Below the pieces are notes generated by a model. The model ran no database searches, was not told the DNA's origin, and saw only the letters and a program-made list of their open reading frames with translations. The translations under genes were made by a program, and so were the position numbers. A stretch of DNA of 64,000 nt, taken from contig NZ_OZ007030.1 of assembly GCF_963931595.1 (NCBI RefSeq), positions 1,418,481-1,482,480 of the forward strand, read 5' to 3'. The first letter of the stretch is position 1; each line of letters opens with the position of its first letter. This DNA comes from an uncultured Subdoligranulum sp. Its GTDB lineage: Bacteria; Bacillota; Clostridia; Oscillospirales; Ruminococcaceae. Shown in pieces: positions 8,138 through 17,046 of this stretch.

Positions 8138-8191
8138 TACCCGTTTTGCCCATGATTCGGATTTTCTCGCGGCGCGGGCGGTGTTTTCCTC

Positions 8192-8220
8192 TTGATTTTA
8201 CGGCGGCAACCTCTTACAAT
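8192..8220 (+). promoter_or_regulatory. Promoter of metY-metA-glycosyltransferase operon
   Basis: TTGATT (8192-8197), 17-bp spacer, TACAAT (8215-8220). The leader to the metY ATG is about 60 nt, with a small GCGGG/CCCGC hairpin at about 8247-8263 and AAGGAGCGG before the start. No S-box or T-box element is present. Confidence 0.8.
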
Positions 8221-8286
8221 AGAACTAATTCGTGAAAAAAACGGATGCGGGCCAGTGACCCGCTCATACAAAAGGAGCGGAAAAGT

Positions 8287-9573
8287 ATGAGTCAGAATTA
8301 TTCCATCAACACCCTGTGCGTACAGGGCGGCTACCATCCCGGCAACGGCGAACCCCGCCAGATTCCCATCATCCAGAGCACCACCTTCAAATACGACAGC
8401 TCCGACGAGATGGGCAAGCTGTTTGACCTGGAGGCCAGCGGCTACTTCTATTCCCGGCTGCAGAACCCTACCTGCGACACTGTGGCTGCCAAGATCACCG
8501 AGCTGGAGGGCGGCACCGCCGGTATGCTGACCAGCTCCGGCCAGGCCGCCAACTTCTTTGCGCTGTTCAACCTCTGCAACGCCGGTGACCACATCGTCTC
8601 CTCCAGCTCGATCTACGGCGGCACCTTCAACCTGATCGCCGTCACCATGGCCAAGATGGGCATCACTGCCACCTTTGTCTCCCCCGACTGCACCGAGGAG
8701 GAGCTGGAAGCGGCCTTTACCCCCAACACCAAGGTGGTTTTCGGAGAGACCATCGCCAACCCCGCCCTGACCGTGCTGGACATTGAAAAGTTTGCCGCTG
8801 CGGCCCACCGTCACGGCGTGCCTCTGGTGGTGGACAACACCTTTGCCACCCCCATCAACTGCCGTCCCCTCTCCTGGGGCGCCGACATCGTCACTCACTC
8901 CACCACCAAGTACATGGACGGCCACGGCGGCTGCGTGGGCGGTGCCATCGTGGACGGCGGCAAGTTTGACTGGATGGCCCATGCCGACAAGTTCCCCGGC
9001 CTGACCACCCCCGACGAGAGCTACCACGGCATCACCTACGCCGAGCGCTTCGGCAAGGAAGGTGCCTTCATCACCAAGGCTACCGCCCAGCTGATGCGTG
9101 ACCTGGGCTGTGTCCAGAGCCCCATGAGCGCCTACATGCTCAACCTGGGTCTGGAGAGCCTGCATGTGCGGATGGCCCGCCACTGTGAGAACGGCCAGGC
9201 GGTGGCGGAGTTCCTGGCTTCCCATCCCAAGATCGCCTACGTGAACTACTGCGGCCTGCCCGGCGACAAGTACCATGCCCTGGCCCAGAAGTATCTGCCC
9301 AACGGCTCCTGCGGTGTGGTCAGCTTCGGCGTCAAGGGCGGCCGTAAGGCGGCTGCCAACTTCATGGCTCACCTGAAGGTGGCCGCCATCGAGACCCACG
9401 TGGCTGACGCCCGCACCTGCTGCCTGCATCCCGCCAGCAGCACCCATCGTCAGATGAACGACGAACAGCTGATTGCCGCCGGCGTGCAGCCCGATCTGGT
9501 CCGCATGAGCTGCGGCCTGGAGGACAAGCGCGACCTGATCGCCGATATCGACCAGGCTCTGGCGCAGATCTGA
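8287..9573 (+). CDS. metY: O-acetylhomoserine sulfhydrylase
   Basis: PLP enzyme of the Cys/Met metabolism family that converts O-acetylhomoserine and sulfide to homocysteine; 428 residues, normal for MetY and longer than MetB/MetC. Landmarks: Lys208 in THSTTKYMDGHGG binds PLP, SSSSIYGGTFNL near 105 is the phosphate loop, and the N-terminus TLCVQGGY is typical. ATG 8287 follows AAGGAGCGG. metA, which makes its substrate, starts 33 bp downstream, so together they form a direct-sulfhydrylation route to methionine. Confidence 0.95.
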   Translation: MSQNYSINTLCVQGGYHPGNGEPRQIPIIQSTTFKYDSSDEMGKLFDLEASGYFYSRLQNPTCDTVAAKITELEGGTAGMLTSSGQAANFFALFNLCNAGDHIVSSSSIYGGTFNLIAVTMAKMGITATFVSPDCTEEELEAAFTPNTKVVFGETIANPALTVLDIEKFAAAAHRHGVPLVVDNTFATPINCRPLSWGADIVTHSTTKYMDGHGGCVGGAIVDGGKFDWMAHADKFPGLTTPDESYHGITYAERFGKEGAFITKATAQLMRDLGCVQSPMSAYMLNLGLESLHVRMARHCENGQAVAEFLASHPKIAYVNYCGLPGDKYHALAQKYLPNGSCGVVSFGVKGGRKAAANFMAHLKVAAIETHVADARTCCLHPASSTHRQMNDEQLIAAGVQPDLVRMSCGLEDKRDLIADIDQALAQI

Positions 9574-9606
9574 TCCGTTCCGAAGTCTTGAAAAGGGAGC
9601 GATTCC

Positions 9607-10536
9607 ATGCCGCTGATTATACCCAAAGAGCTGCCCGCCTATGACGAGCTCTCCCGGGAGAATGTCTTTGTCATGCACCGCGAGCGCGCGCAGAGCCAGA
9701 ACATCCGGCCGCTGCGCATCCTGATCCTCAACCTGATGCCCACCAAGATCGTCACCGAGACCCAGCTGGCCCGCCTGCTGGCCAACAGCCCGCTGCAGGT
9801 ACAGATCACCTTGCTGAAAACCGCCACCCACGACACCACCCACACCTCGCCGGAACACATGCAGGCCTTCTACAAGACCTTCGACGAGATCAAGGAGGAG
9901 CGTTTTGACGGCATGATCATCACCGGGGCGCCGATCGAGGACCTGGACTACCCCGATGTGGATTACTGGGATGAGCTGTGCAAGATCATGGACTACACCA
10001 AGACCAACGTCTACTCCACCATTCATCTGTGCTGGGGTGCGCTGGCAGGCCTTTACTATCATTTCGGCATTCCCAAGGTCCATCTGCCCCAGAAGATGTT
10101 CGGTGTCTTTGAGCACCGGGTGACGCGCCCCTCCAACCCGCTGGTCCGCGGCTTTGACGAGGTGTTCTATGCCCCCCACAGCCGGTGGGCAGGACTGGAC
10201 CGGGCGGCCATCGATGCCTGCCACGATCTGCGCATTCTCGCTGAGAGTGACGTGGCCGGGCCGATGCTGCTTTCCACCGAGTCCGGCCGTCAGATCTTTG
10301 TCATCGGCCATCCCGAGTATGACAAATATACCCTGGACGCCGAATACAAGCGGGATGTGGCCGCCGGCAAGGAGATCCACGTTCCCTGCAATTACTACCC
10401 CGACGATGACCCCAGCCGCGACCCGCTGTTCCGCTGGCGCGCCCACGGGTATCTGCTGTACACCAACTGGCTCAACTACTATGTCTATCAGGACACCCCC
10501 TACGACCTGAGCCAGTTGGAAGCCCTGAAGAAATAA
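9607..10536 (+). CDS. metA: Homoserine O-acetyltransferase (MetA family)
   Basis: Acylates homoserine to start methionine synthesis; 309 residues, normal MetA length. Catalytic residues fall at canonical numbers: Cys142 in HLCWGALAGLYYHFG, His235 and Glu237 in VIGHPEYD. Residue 111 is Glu (in TGAPIE); in characterised MetA enzymes Glu111 goes with acetyl-CoA and Gly111 (E. coli) with succinyl-CoA, so an acetyltransferase is expected. The product then suits MetY immediately upstream. Many annotations call this family homoserine O-succinyltransferase; residue 111 argues against that here. Cytosolic. Confidence 0.94.
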   Translation: MPLIIPKELPAYDELSRENVFVMHRERAQSQNIRPLRILILNLMPTKIVTETQLARLLANSPLQVQITLLKTATHDTTHTSPEHMQAFYKTFDEIKEERFDGMIITGAPIEDLDYPDVDYWDELCKIMDYTKTNVYSTIHLCWGALAGLYYHFGIPKVHLPQKMFGVFEHRVTRPSNPLVRGFDEVFYAPHSRWAGLDRAAIDACHDLRILAESDVAGPMLLSTESGRQIFVIGHPEYDKYTLDAEYKRDVAAGKEIHVPCNYYPDDDPSRDPLFRWRAHGYLLYTNWLNYYVYQDTPYDLSQLEALKK

Positions 10537-10547
10537 GGAGTTCCGGC

Positions 10548-11336
10548 ATGGCCAAAATCAGCGCCTGTATTGTGGCGTACTGCGATTACGAGGAAGTCTG
10601 CGCCGCGGTGCGCAGCATTCTGCACCATACCCCCGCGCCCGACTTTGCCCTCTATGTGGTGGACAACGGCAGCCCCGACGGCTGCGGCAAACAGCTGACG
10701 GACACCGATTTCGGCGATAAGCGGGTCACGGTATTGCCGCTGCCCCGCAACATCGGTTTCGGCAAAGGGCACAACACCGTGCTGGACCGGCTGGAAAGCG
10801 ATGTTCACTTCATTCTGAACCCCGATATCCTGCTCACCGAAGACATCCTGGAGCCCATGGCCGACTGGCTGCTCTCCGTTCCCGGGGCGGCCATGGCCAC
10901 ACCGCAGCTGCGCTACCCCGACGGGCGGCTGCAGCATCTGCCCCGACGCAAGCCCACCCCCTGGCTGCTGCTGGCCCGCCAGCTGGCGCCCAAGCTGGGC
11001 GGCGCTTTCCGCAGGGCCGACGAACACTATACCATGCAGGATGAAACGCTGACCGAGCCGCGGCGCATCGAGTTCTGTACCGGCAGTTTTATGGCGGTGC
11101 GCACCGACGTGCTGAAGAAGATCGGCGGGTTCGACCCGGCCTATTTCATGTATGTGGAGGACGCCGACCTGACCCAGAAGGTGCTGCGGGAAGGTACCGT
11201 ATGGCTGGCGCCGCAGTTTTCGGCCATCCATGCCTGGCACCGCGCCCCCATGCGGGACGCCGGCAAATTCAAGATGCAGCTTCTGAGCATGGGACGGTAT
11301 TTCCGGAAATGGGGCTGCGGAAAAGGCGAAGTTTGA
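10548..11336 (+). CDS. Family 2 glycosyltransferase, rhamnosyltransferase-like
   Basis: GT-A fold glycosyltransferase, 262 residues, no membrane segment. Visible features: N-terminal CIVAYCDYEEV, a VVDNGSPDG nucleotide loop near residue 43, NIGFGKGHN near 68, HFILNPDI (DxD-like position) near 88, and FCTGSFMAVR plus YVEDADL near 180-205. This is the WcaA/RfbF-like layout of rhamnan and O-antigen transferases. It begins 12 bp after metA with AAGGAG, so it is co-transcribed with methionine genes although it has no evident metabolic link. Donor and acceptor sugars are unknown. The next gene, fhs, has its own promoter. Confidence 0.85.
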   Translation: MAKISACIVAYCDYEEVCAAVRSILHHTPAPDFALYVVDNGSPDGCGKQLTDTDFGDKRVTVLPLPRNIGFGKGHNTVLDRLESDVHFILNPDILLTEDILEPMADWLLSVPGAAMATPQLRYPDGRLQHLPRRKPTPWLLLARQLAPKLGGAFRRADEHYTMQDETLTEPRRIEFCTGSFMAVRTDVLKKIGGFDPAYFMYVEDADLTQKVLREGTVWLAPQFSAIHAWHRAPMRDAGKFKMQLLSMGRYFRKWGCGKGEV

Positions 11337-11339
11337 GTC

Positions 11340-11369
11340 TTGACAAACTTCGCTGGAATATGCTACAGT
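11340..11369 (+). promoter_or_regulatory. Promoter of fhs
   Basis: TTGACA (11340-11345), 18-bp spacer, TACAGT (11364-11369) with an upstream TGC (extended -10). The predicted start at about 11376 is the 5' edge of the ZTP riboswitch. Confidence 0.85.
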
Positions 11370-11375
11370 AGCGAT

Positions 11376-11450
11376 AGCAGGCTGCTGACCGACGGATTTG
11401 TGGGGATTACCACAGGGGAGGCAGCTGAAGAAAAAGCCGACCGTCTGGGC
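11376..11450 (+). ncRNA. ZTP riboswitch (pfl motif)
   Basis: Riboswitch class binding ZMP/ZTP, the AICAR nucleotides that build up when 10-formyl-THF is scarce. Visible elements: P1 GCTGC (11381-11385) with GCAGC (11421-11425); P2 GTGG (11400-11403) with CCAC (11410-11413) followed by the conserved AGGGGAGGC; an A-rich linker; and the 3' element GCCGACCGTCTGGGC (11436-11450), nearly identical to the class consensus. It lies between the fhs promoter and an intrinsic terminator whose first strand reuses GGGC at 11447-11450. Ligand binding should block the terminator and switch fhs on. fhs is a known target of this class. Confidence 0.93.
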
Positions 11451-11489
11451 TGCATGCACTGAAGCAGGTGTATGCAGCCCTTTGTTTTT
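11447..11489 (+). terminator. Riboswitch-controlled intrinsic terminator before fhs
   Basis: Thirteen-pair stem (11447-11459 with 11468-11480; GGGCTGCAT...ATGCAGCCC with one G-U pair), 8-nt loop, then TTTGTTTTT. Its first four bases are also the 3' end of the ZTP aptamer, so aptamer and terminator are mutually exclusive. Confidence 0.92.
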
Positions 11490-11511
11490 ATCACCACAGG
11501 AGGAATTGCGT

Positions 11512-13173
11512 ATGTTGAGCGACATCGAAATTGCACAGGCTGCCGAAATGAAGCCCATCACCGAGATTGCGGCCAAGCTGGGCCTGCAGGGACAGAGCGT
11601 TATCCCCTACGGCCATTACAAGGCCAAGATCGACCACAAGCTGGCCAAGGGCGACGGTCCCGAGGGCAAGCTGATCCTGGTCACGGCCATCAGCCCCACC
11701 CCCGCCGGCGAAGGCAAGACCACCACCAGCGTAGGGCTGGCGGACGCCATGAACGCACTGGGCAAAAAGACGATGCTCTGCCTGCGTGAGCCCTCCCTGG
11801 GCCCCGTCTTCGGCATCAAGGGCGGCGCGGCCGGCGGCGGCTATGCCCAGGTCGTGCCCATGGAGGACATCAACCTCCACTTTACCGGCGATATCCACGC
11901 CATCGGCACCGCCAACAACCTGCTGGCGGCCATGATCGACAACTCCATCCAGCAGGGCAACCCGCTGAACATCGATCCCCGCCGCATCACCTGGAAGCGC
12001 TGCATGGATATGAACGACCGGCAGCTCCGCTTCATCGTGGACGGCCTGGGCGGCAAGGTCAACGGCACCCCCCGGGAGGACGGCTTCGACATCACCGTGG
12101 CCAGCGAGGTCATGGCCATCTTCTGCCTGGCCACCGACCTGGAGGACCTGAAGGCACGGCTGTCCCGCATTGTCTGTGCCTACACCTATGACGGCAAGCC
12201 CGTCACTGCCGGTCAGATCGGCGCTGCCGGTGCCATGACCGCCCTGCTCAAGGACGCCCTGGATCCCAACCTGGTCCAGACCCTGGAACACAACCCCGCC
12301 ATCATCCACGGCGGCCCCTTCGCCAACATCGCCCACGGCTGCAACAGCGTCATCGCCACCAAACTGAGCCTGAAACTGGCGGACTACGTGGTGACCGAGG
12401 CCGGCTTCGGCGCCGACCTGGGTGCCGAGAAGTTCCTGGACATCAAGTGCCGCTATGCGGGTCTGCATCCCGCGGCCGTCGTGCTGGTAGCCACCGTGCG
12501 CGCCCTGAAATCCCACGGCGGTGTGGCCAAGCCTGATCTGAGCAAGCCCAACGCCGAGGCTGTCAAGGCCGGTTCGGTGAACCTGGCCCGCCACATTGAG
12601 AATATGCGCAACTTCGGCCTGCCGGTCTGCGTGGCCATCAACGCCTTCCCCACCGACACCCAGGAAGAGATGGATGTCATCTACGAGGTCTGCCAGAAGG
12701 CCGGTGTGCCCTGCGCCCTCTCCGAGGTCTTCGCCAAGGGCGGCGAGGGCGGCAAGGCCCTGGCCGAGACCGTCCTGTCCATCCTGGACGACAGCGCCAA
12801 GGTCAACTACTCCTACGAACTGAGCGCTTCCCTGCCCGAGAAGATCGAGGCCGTCGCCAAGAAGATCTACCGCGCCGGCGGTGTTTCCTACAGCGCCGCG
12901 GCCCAGAAGACGCTGGCCGAACTGGAAACCATGGGCTACAGCAACCTGCCGGTCTGCATTGCCAAGACCCAGTACTCCTTCAGCGACAACGCCAAGCTCA
13001 TCGCCGCCCCCGAGGGATTCACCCTCAACGTGCGGGAGATCCGCCTGTCGGCCGGCGCCGGCTTTGTGGTGGTGGTCTGCGGCAGCATCATGACGATGCC
13101 CGGCCTGCCCAAGCACCCCGCTGCCATGGACATCGATGTGGATGCCCACGGCAAGATCACCGGCCTGTTCTGA
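11512..13173 (+). CDS. fhs: Formate-tetrahydrofolate ligase
   Basis: ATP-dependent synthesis of 10-formyl-THF from formate and THF, a cytosolic tetramer; 553 residues, normal length. The P-loop [15 protein letters not shown] lies at about residues 61-75, followed by [20 protein letters not shown] near 94, a family hallmark. ATG 11512 follows AGGAGG by eight bases; in-frame upstream codons lie inside the riboswitch and are rejected. The product feeds PurN and AICAR transformylase in the downstream purine operon. Expression is predicted to rise when ZMP/ZTP accumulates. Confidence 0.97.
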   Translation: MLSDIEIAQAAEMKPITEIAAKLGLQGQSVIPYGHYKAKIDHKLAKGDGPEGKLILVTAISPTPAGEGKTTTSVGLADAMNALGKKTMLCLREPSLGPVFGIKGGAAGGGYAQVVPMEDINLHFTGDIHAIGTANNLLAAMIDNSIQQGNPLNIDPRRITWKRCMDMNDRQLRFIVDGLGGKVNGTPREDGFDITVASEVMAIFCLATDLEDLKARLSRIVCAYTYDGKPVTAGQIGAAGAMTALLKDALDPNLVQTLEHNPAIIHGGPFANIAHGCNSVIATKLSLKLADYVVTEAGFGADLGAEKFLDIKCRYAGLHPAAVVLVATVRALKSHGGVAKPDLSKPNAEAVKAGSVNLARHIENMRNFGLPVCVAINAFPTDTQEEMDVIYEVCQKAGVPCALSEVFAKGGEGGKALAETVLSILDDSAKVNYSYELSASLPEKIEAVAKKIYRAGGVSYSAAAQKTLAELETMGYSNLPVCIAKTQYSFSDNAKLIAAPEGFTLNVREIRLSAGAGFVVVVCGSIMTMPGLPKHPAAMDIDVDAHGKITGLF

Positions 13174-13192
13174 TTGTTCCTCTGTCACACGC

Positions 13193-13232
13193 AAAAGGAG
13201 CCTGCCCCTGGGGGCAGGCTCCTTTTGGTTTT
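13193..13232 (+). terminator. Bidirectional terminator between fhs and the PsiE-like gene
   Basis: Near-perfect inverted repeat AAAAGGAGCCTGCCCC / GGGGCAGGCTCCTTTT (13193-13226), then GGTTTTT on the plus strand; A-rich flank on the other side serves the convergent minus-strand gene. Confidence 0.9.
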
Positions 13233-13237
13233 TGCGG

Positions 13238-13768
13238 TTACGGTTTGTCCTTCTCGTCTCCCAGTTCCCGGCCTTCCTCTTCGTCCGGCGAATACAGATG
13301 CGCCAGGTCGGGGGCAATCTGCCCGCCGGGCATCTTCTGGCCAAAGGACGGCACAAAGAAGAATCGCCGGATGATGAAGATCAGCGCAATCGCCGCCACG
13401 CTGACCAGGTTCTGCACGGCATCCTCGTGCCCCACAATCATGTGGCGGGCGATGGCATACAAAAGCACCTCCAGCACACTGCCGGGGCTGTGCTTGGCCA
13501 GCATCTTGATGAACTCGATACCGATCACAATGTCCAGCGCGCGGGTAAGGAAGTTGTACACTTCCACATCGTTGCCATCCACGATAAGCCCCGGCATCCA
13601 CTGCACCAGCGGCACAACACTGAACAGCAGCCCCACCAGCACAATGCCGGACAGCACCACTTCCAGAATGCCCGCCGCCTCGGCGATCTGGTCCCGGAAG
13701 ATCCGTTTGACCCGCTCCTCCTTGCCGTGCAGGGCTGTGTCCTCTGTGCGATTTTTGGGTTGTTCCAT
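13238..13768 (-). CDS. PsiE-like integral membrane protein
   Basis: Membrane protein of 176 residues with about four hydrophobic segments (roughly 32-52, 72-90, 98-110, 122-142) and charged ends. Layout and the stretch YAIARHMIVGHEDA near residue 103 resemble the phosphate-starvation-inducible PsiE family, whose function is unknown. The C-terminal ~30 residues are hydrophilic and acidic (SPDEEEGRELGDEKDKP). ATG 13768 follows GAGAGGAAC. It is a single gene between fhs and purE, transcribed toward fhs from its own extended -10 promoter; no functional tie to purines is visible. Confidence 0.7.
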   Translation of the reverse strand: MEQPKNRTEDTALHGKEERVKRIFRDQIAEAAGILEVVLSGIVLVGLLFSVVPLVQWMPGLIVDGNDVEVYNFLTRALDIVIGIEFIKMLAKHSPGSVLEVLLYAIARHMIVGHEDAVQNLVSVAAIALIFIIRRFFFVPSFGQKMPGGQIAPDLAHLYSPDEEEGRELGDEKDKP

Positions 13769-13805
13769 GAATTCTGTTCCTCTCTTCGGGAGAATGATTT
13801 TCCTT

Positions 13806-13811
13806 ATTATA
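13806..13811 (-). promoter_or_regulatory. Promoter -10 of the PsiE-like gene
   Basis: Minus-strand TATAAT preceded by TGG (extended -10), 37 bp before the start codon. A -35 match at 17 bp (TGGCGT) is poor, so the extended -10 probably carries the promoter. Confidence 0.6.
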
Positions 13812-13891
13812 CCATATCCCGTTCCGGGACGCCATCCCCTCTTTCCTGCCACTTTGATAAAGTCATACCTTATCGCTTTTGTTCCCATCAA

Positions 13892-13975
13892 AAACGACAA
13901 AAAGCAACAGGGAAAATCCTCTCCCCGCCGTTTTTTGGCTGAAAAAACCGCTTTCATCTTGCTTTTTTGTCGTTT
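13892..13975. repeat. Long nested inverted repeat upstream of purE
   Basis: AAACGACAAAAAGCAA (13892-13907) is mirrored by TTGCTTTTTTGTCGTTT (13959-13975), 16 pairs with one extra T. The 51-nt interior holds a second T6/A6 stem (GTTTTTTggctgAAAAAAC). It lies in the 413-bp gap between the PsiE-like gene and purE, ending 15 bp before the purE -35 box. No ORF is supported here. Confidence 0.65.
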
Positions 13976-13990
13976 ACGCCTTACACTGAT

Positions 13991-14019
13991 TTTACAAGGG
14001 TACTTTACTTCTTTATATA
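13991..14019 (+). promoter_or_regulatory. Promoter of purE
   Basis: TTTACA (13991-13996), 17-bp spacer, TATATA (14014-14019). The predicted start near 14026 gives a leader of about 155 nt before purE. Confidence 0.75.
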
Positions 14020-14025
14020 AAGGGG

Positions 14026-14181
14026 GATCTTCCGTGCAAGACTCGCTGATGCGTCTTGGAATTATTCACGGGTTCTTTGTACCCCGCATGCCGTATTCGT
14101 ATATCCGAACAGCGCAGTGTACCGTTTTGCCGGCCGCTGCGCTCTTTTCGTCTGGCGTGTAATCAGGAAAGGAGCTTACCA
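14026..14181 (+). promoter_or_regulatory. Structured leader of purE, type unknown
   Basis: About 155 nt of untranslated leader. Features: a hairpin AAGAC...GTCTT around 14037-14056; a CCGAAC core preceded by ATAT (14101-14110), resembling half of a Bacillus PurBox; and AGCGCAG (14111-14117) pairing with CTGCGCT (14137-14143) followed by CTTTTCG, a possible weak attenuator. AAAGGAG precedes the ATG. It does not match the purine (guanine/adenine) riboswitch consensus or any class I recognise. Confidence 0.45.
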
Positions 14182-14679
14182 ATGAAAAAAGTAGCGATCA
14201 TTATGGGTTCTGACAGCGACTGGGCTGTGGTCAAGGGAGCCTGCACTGTACTGAAGGATTTCGGTGTCCCCTATGAGGCGCACATCCTCTCGGCCCATCG
14301 TACGCCCGAGGCCGCCTCCGCCTTCGCCAAGGCCGCCCGTGCCAACGGCTACGGCGTCATTCTGTGTGCCGCCGGCATGGCCGCCCATCTGGCCGGCGCT
14401 TTTGCCGCCAACACCACCCTGCCGGTGGTGGGCATTCCCATGAAGGGCGGCGCCCTGGACGGCCTGGATGCCCTGCTGGCCACCGTGCAGATGCCCAGCG
14501 GCTTCCCCGTGGCCACCGTTGCCCTGAACGGCGCCAAGAACGCCGCCTACCTGGCCGTGGCCATCCTGGCGGTTTCCGATGAAGAGCTGGCCGCCAAGCT
14601 GGAGAAATTCCGTGCCGACACCGCTGCGGCCATCGCCAAGAAGGACGCCGCTATCGCCGCTGAAGCTGCCGCGATGTAA
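14182..14679 (+). CDS. purE: N5-carboxyaminoimidazole ribonucleotide mutase
   Basis: Class I PurE rearranges N5-CAIR to CAIR in purine synthesis; 165 residues, octameric in relatives. Signatures: [13 protein letters not shown] at residues 8-20, SAHRTPEA near 42, and [20 protein letters not shown] near 70. Class I PurE normally needs PurK to make N5-CAIR; no purK is in this window, so it must lie elsewhere or the route differs. The alanine-rich C-terminus ([13 protein letters not shown]) is unremarkable. ATG 14182 is preceded by AAAGGAG. First gene of the purine cluster. Confidence 0.95.
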   Translation: MKKVAIIMGSDSDWAVVKGACTVLKDFGVPYEAHILSAHRTPEAASAFAKAARANGYGVILCAAGMAAHLAGAFAANTTLPVVGIPMKGGALDGLDALLATVQMPSGFPVATVALNGAKNAAYLAVAILAVSDEELAAKLEKFRADTAAAIAKKDAAIAAEAAAM

Positions 14680-14687
14680 ACAAATTC

Positions 14688-14716
14688 TTGCACACCGACA
14701 CAAAACGGGGTACAAT
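14688..14716 (+). promoter_or_regulatory. Promoter upstream of purC
   Basis: TTGCAC (14688-14693), 17-bp spacer, TACAAT (14711-14716), in the 91-bp gap after purE. It would let purC and downstream genes be expressed independently of the purE leader. Confidence 0.75.
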
Positions 14717-14770
14717 AAAATTGCAGTTGTACACTCGTTTTTATACACTACATAAAAGGGAGCGTTTATC

Positions 14771-15484
14771 ATGAAATACGAAGTTAAAGAGCAGATGTAC
14801 GAAGGCAAGGCCAAGCAGGTTTTCGCTACCAGCGACCCCGCCATTGTGATGGTTCACTATAAGGACGATGCCACCGCCGGCGACGGCGAAAAGAAGGGCA
14901 CCATCCGCGACAAGGGCATTGTGAACAACAAGCTGTCCAACGCCCTGATGCAGAAGCTGGAAAAGGAAGGCATCCCCACCCACTATGTGGAGGAGATCAA
15001 CGACCGCGACACCTTCGTGAAGAAGGTGGAGATCGTGCCTCTGGAAGTCATCATCCGCAACGTCGCCGCCGGCCACTTCAGCCTGCGCATGGGCGTGCCC
15101 GAGGGTACTCCCTTCAAGACCCCCATCCTGGAGTTCAGCTACAAGAACGACGATCTGCATGACCCGTTCATCAACCACTACTACGCCCTGGCCCTGGATC
15201 TGGCCACCCAGGAGGAGATCGACACCATCACCAAGTACTCCTTCAAAATCAACGAGATCCTCAAGAAGATCCTGCTGGATGCCAACATCCGCCTGATCGA
15301 CTTCAAGCTGGAGTTCGGCCGCCTTCCCGACGGCACCATCATCCTGGCCGACGAGATCAGCCCCGACACCTGCCGTTTCTGGGATGCCACCACCGGCGCC
15401 CATCTGGACAAGGATCTGTTCCGCCGCGATATGGGCGGCGAGGCCGATGCCTATCAGGAAGTCATGAAGCGCCTGCTGGGCTGA
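14771..15484 (+). CDS. purC: SAICAR synthetase
   Basis: Phosphoribosylaminoimidazole-succinocarboxamide synthase: ATP-dependent addition of aspartate to CAIR; 237 residues, typical of the short bacterial form. Signatures: YEGKAKQVF at residues 10-18, VRNVAAGHFS-like 'IRNVAAGHFSLRMG' near 96, and LADEISPDTCRFWD near 195 (substrate loop). The ATG is preceded by AAAGGGAG. It follows purE by 91 bp with its own promoter and precedes purF by 26 bp. Confidence 0.97.
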   Translation: MKYEVKEQMYEGKAKQVFATSDPAIVMVHYKDDATAGDGEKKGTIRDKGIVNNKLSNALMQKLEKEGIPTHYVEEINDRDTFVKKVEIVPLEVIIRNVAAGHFSLRMGVPEGTPFKTPILEFSYKNDDLHDPFINHYYALALDLATQEEIDTITKYSFKINEILKKILLDANIRLIDFKLEFGRLPDGTIILADEISPDTCRFWDATTGAHLDKDLFRRDMGGEADAYQEVMKRLLG

Positions 15485-15510
15485 TCTGAGAAAACGGAGC
15501 AAAAAGCGGA

Positions 15511-16983
<1,473 letters not shown>

Positions 16984-17046
16984 CCGGTCTGCGGCCCCTG
17001 CGCCCTGCCCGCGTCCCTTGCAACTACACCCGATAGGAGTACCGAC

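Noticed and set aside
8221..8286. SAM (S-box) riboswitch or T-box before metY
   Set aside because: The leader is only about 60 nt, too short, and shows none of the conserved S-box or T-box elements.
8110..10446. 778-codon antisense frame over metY and metA
   Set aside because: Same codon-bias artefact; it covers two well-recognised genes and the purA/metY promoters.
14026..14181. Purine (guanine/adenine) riboswitch before purE
   Set aside because: The conserved TATA / three-way junction core bases and loop-loop sequences are absent.
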